Positions 26,760 through 27,781 of a stretch of 27,781 nucleotides of DNA are shown here, one piece after another. The position numbers and the translations under genes were made by a program. The DNA comes from Saprolegnia diclina VS20. Lineage: Eukaryota; Oomycota; Saprolegniomycetes; Saprolegniales; Saprolegniaceae. Under the pieces are notes generated by a model. The model did not search any database. It had not been told where the DNA came from and was given only the letters and a program-made list of their open reading frames with translations. Location: positions 1-27,781 of the forward strand of contig NW_008246089.1 of the NCBI RefSeq assembly GCF_000281045.1, read 5' to 3'. Each line of letters begins with the position of its first letter. Position 1 is the stretch's first letter.

Positions 26760-27781
26760 TTAAAACGCAAAGATGTTTTGCGTGTCGCAGTTGTCGTTGG
26801 TGTAGCCCTTGAAGCACTGGCAAATGCCGCAGCCAAAGTCGCAGAGACCGCGACCCGAGCACTGCGAGACGTACGTGTACGTCCCCGGCGCCGACATTGT
26901 CGGCGTCGAGAGGATGTAGAAGGTGGAAGCCGTCGAGACGGCCGACCCATCGAGCGCCTTGCCGTTAAATTTGCGGTCGACCGTAATGACCGCCGGCACC
27001 AACGCCACCGCAGGCGCGATCGACCGGACATAGTAGATGGCGTTCTCGAACACGATCTTGCTGCCGACGACGACAAGTGGCGCTACCGCGGCATCGACGC
27101 ACGTGAACGAGTCGGAGCCGACGTCCCATATTCCGATCTGACACGCGTCGGCGGCGACCGTGACGCCCGTTGCGTAGTAGATGATGTTGCCCGCTGTGAA
27201 CGTGATTTGCACGAGCCGGTACGCGAACGTGATGGAGTTTGCTGTCACGGCAGTCGCGATCGCAAGGCGGTCCTTGATCTTGACGAGGGCAGGCAAGGTC
27301 GTGAACGCCGTGGTCAAGCCCGAGACTGCGAACGTGAGGCCGCTTCCGCTCGCGTAGTAGGCACCGGACGCCGTCGCGCAATAGTCGATGGCTTCGCCAC
27401 GGCGGTTGTTGGCGGTCACGACGGCGCGAACCCCCGTGGTCAAGATGGCGGGGGAGCTGTCTGCAAACTGCGACGCGACGACCTCGGGCAGCCGCATCGG
27501 ACCCGGGTTGTCAACGTATTGACACGCGACAAAGTAACCGCGCTCGAGGACGCCTCCGACGTTGAGCGCGGGAATCACATTTGGATAGTCGGGCTCACTG
27601 GCGCGGTGGCACGAAATGCTCGAAAAGACCTTGTTGGGCAGCGCCTGGAACACGGCCGCAAAGACTTTGCCGGCGTCGACCACCGAGCCGTCGTTGATGG
27701 GGATTCGAGGCGTCAAGTACGACTCGCCCTCGTGGTCGTACACGCGCAGCTGGATCCACGACTTGGTCCAGTCGAGCGTCG
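26760..27781 (-). CDS. Partial surface/secreted protein, EGF-like C-terminus
   Basis: The frame is open from the window edge (27781) to TAA at 26760-26762, so the N-terminus lies outside; 340 codons are seen, no intron is evident and the true start is unknown. The visible part begins TLDWTKSWIQLRVYDHEGES. It is mostly beta-rich with Val/Ile/Thr/Ala-rich segments such as NSITFAYRLVQITFTAGNII and KIVFENAIYYVRSIAPAVAL, which look like loose internal repeats. It ends in a Cys-rich EGF-like module, CSGRGLCDFGCGICQCFKGY followed by TNDNCDTQN. EGF-like ends and few internal cysteines suggest a secreted or cell-surface protein, perhaps very large. I do not recognise the rest. It converges with CASP across 115 bp. 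Confidence 0.85.
   Translation of the reverse strand, partial: TLDWTKSWIQLRVYDHEGESYLTPRIPINDGSVVDAGKVFAAVFQALPNKVFSSISCHRASEPDYPNVIPALNVGGVLERGYFVACQYVDNPGPMRLPEVVASQFADSSPAILTTGVRAVVTANNRRGEAIDYCATASGAYYASGSGLTFAVSGLTTAFTTLPALVKIKDRLAIATAVTANSITFAYRLVQITFTAGNIIYYATGVTVAADACQIGIWDVGSDSFTCVDAAVAPLVVVGSKIVFENAIYYVRSIAPAVALVPAVITVDRKFNGKALDGSAVSTASTFYILSTPTMSAPGTYTYVSQCSGRGLCDFGCGICQCFKGYTNDNCDTQNIFAF

Overview
The window looks like nuclear DNA from an oomycete (stramenopile), most likely Saprolegniales. This is inferred from gene content and architecture, not from a database search. Genes are packed tightly on both strands. Almost all introns are 39-51 bp, begin GT and end mostly TAG. Codon use is GC-rich in coding DNA. 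The protein set fits a zoosporic, cellulose-walled protist: axonemal TTC29, a secreted protein with a fungal-type cellulose-binding module, Golgi CASP, SEC22, GSK3 and COP9 signalosome subunit 9.

Layout. 1-915: a tRNA-Ile(AAT) gene in AT-richer, repeat-bearing DNA, with a 32-bp direct repeat on either side. 916-2397 (minus): a doubtful small gene, then a five-exon mitochondrial NFU1. 2782-4196: tiny COPS9 (minus) divergent from seven-exon SEC22 (plus). 4320-7532 (minus): a TAF12-like histone-fold protein directly downstream of a seven-exon WDR27-like WD40 protein. 8007-11271: a predicted type I membrane protein, a possible one-helix microprotein, a CBM1 protein and a second type I membrane protein. 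11951-12794: a four-exon unrecognised protein. 12928-14070: an RS-rich AlkB-family dioxygenase with a C-terminal CCCH finger. 14223-16453: a 14-exon LRR/coiled-coil protein. 16513-20441: two GSK3 paralogues pointing away from each other, with a mitochondrial RRM gene between them. 20535-21521: an acidic, probably nuclear protein. 21876-22526: a four-helix membrane protein. 22653-24100: TTC29. 24218-24485: a single-helix microprotein. 24802-26644: CASP. 26760 to the window end: the 3' part of a secreted or surface protein with an EGF-like C-terminus.

Most genes here are ordinary eukaryotic housekeeping or ciliary genes. The most informative observations are these. (1) The two GSK3 genes share all seven intron positions and phases, so they arose by duplication, and one copy has diverged in the region that binds scaffold partners. 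(2) At least four very short introns are multiples of three without an in-frame stop, so they read as plausible protein; removing them restores family alignments. Multiple-of-three introns in phase 0 instead end in an in-frame TAG supplied by the splice site. (3) Short motifs recur in the upstream regions: ATCCGGAT, a 20-bp-phased GCGCACCA triplet, and a TAGTCGA cluster. (4) One protein combines RS, AlkB and CCCH regions. I found no CRISPR array, no intact transposon and no clear new multi-gene system. All exon structures were worked out by hand from splice signals, reading phase and remembered family features.
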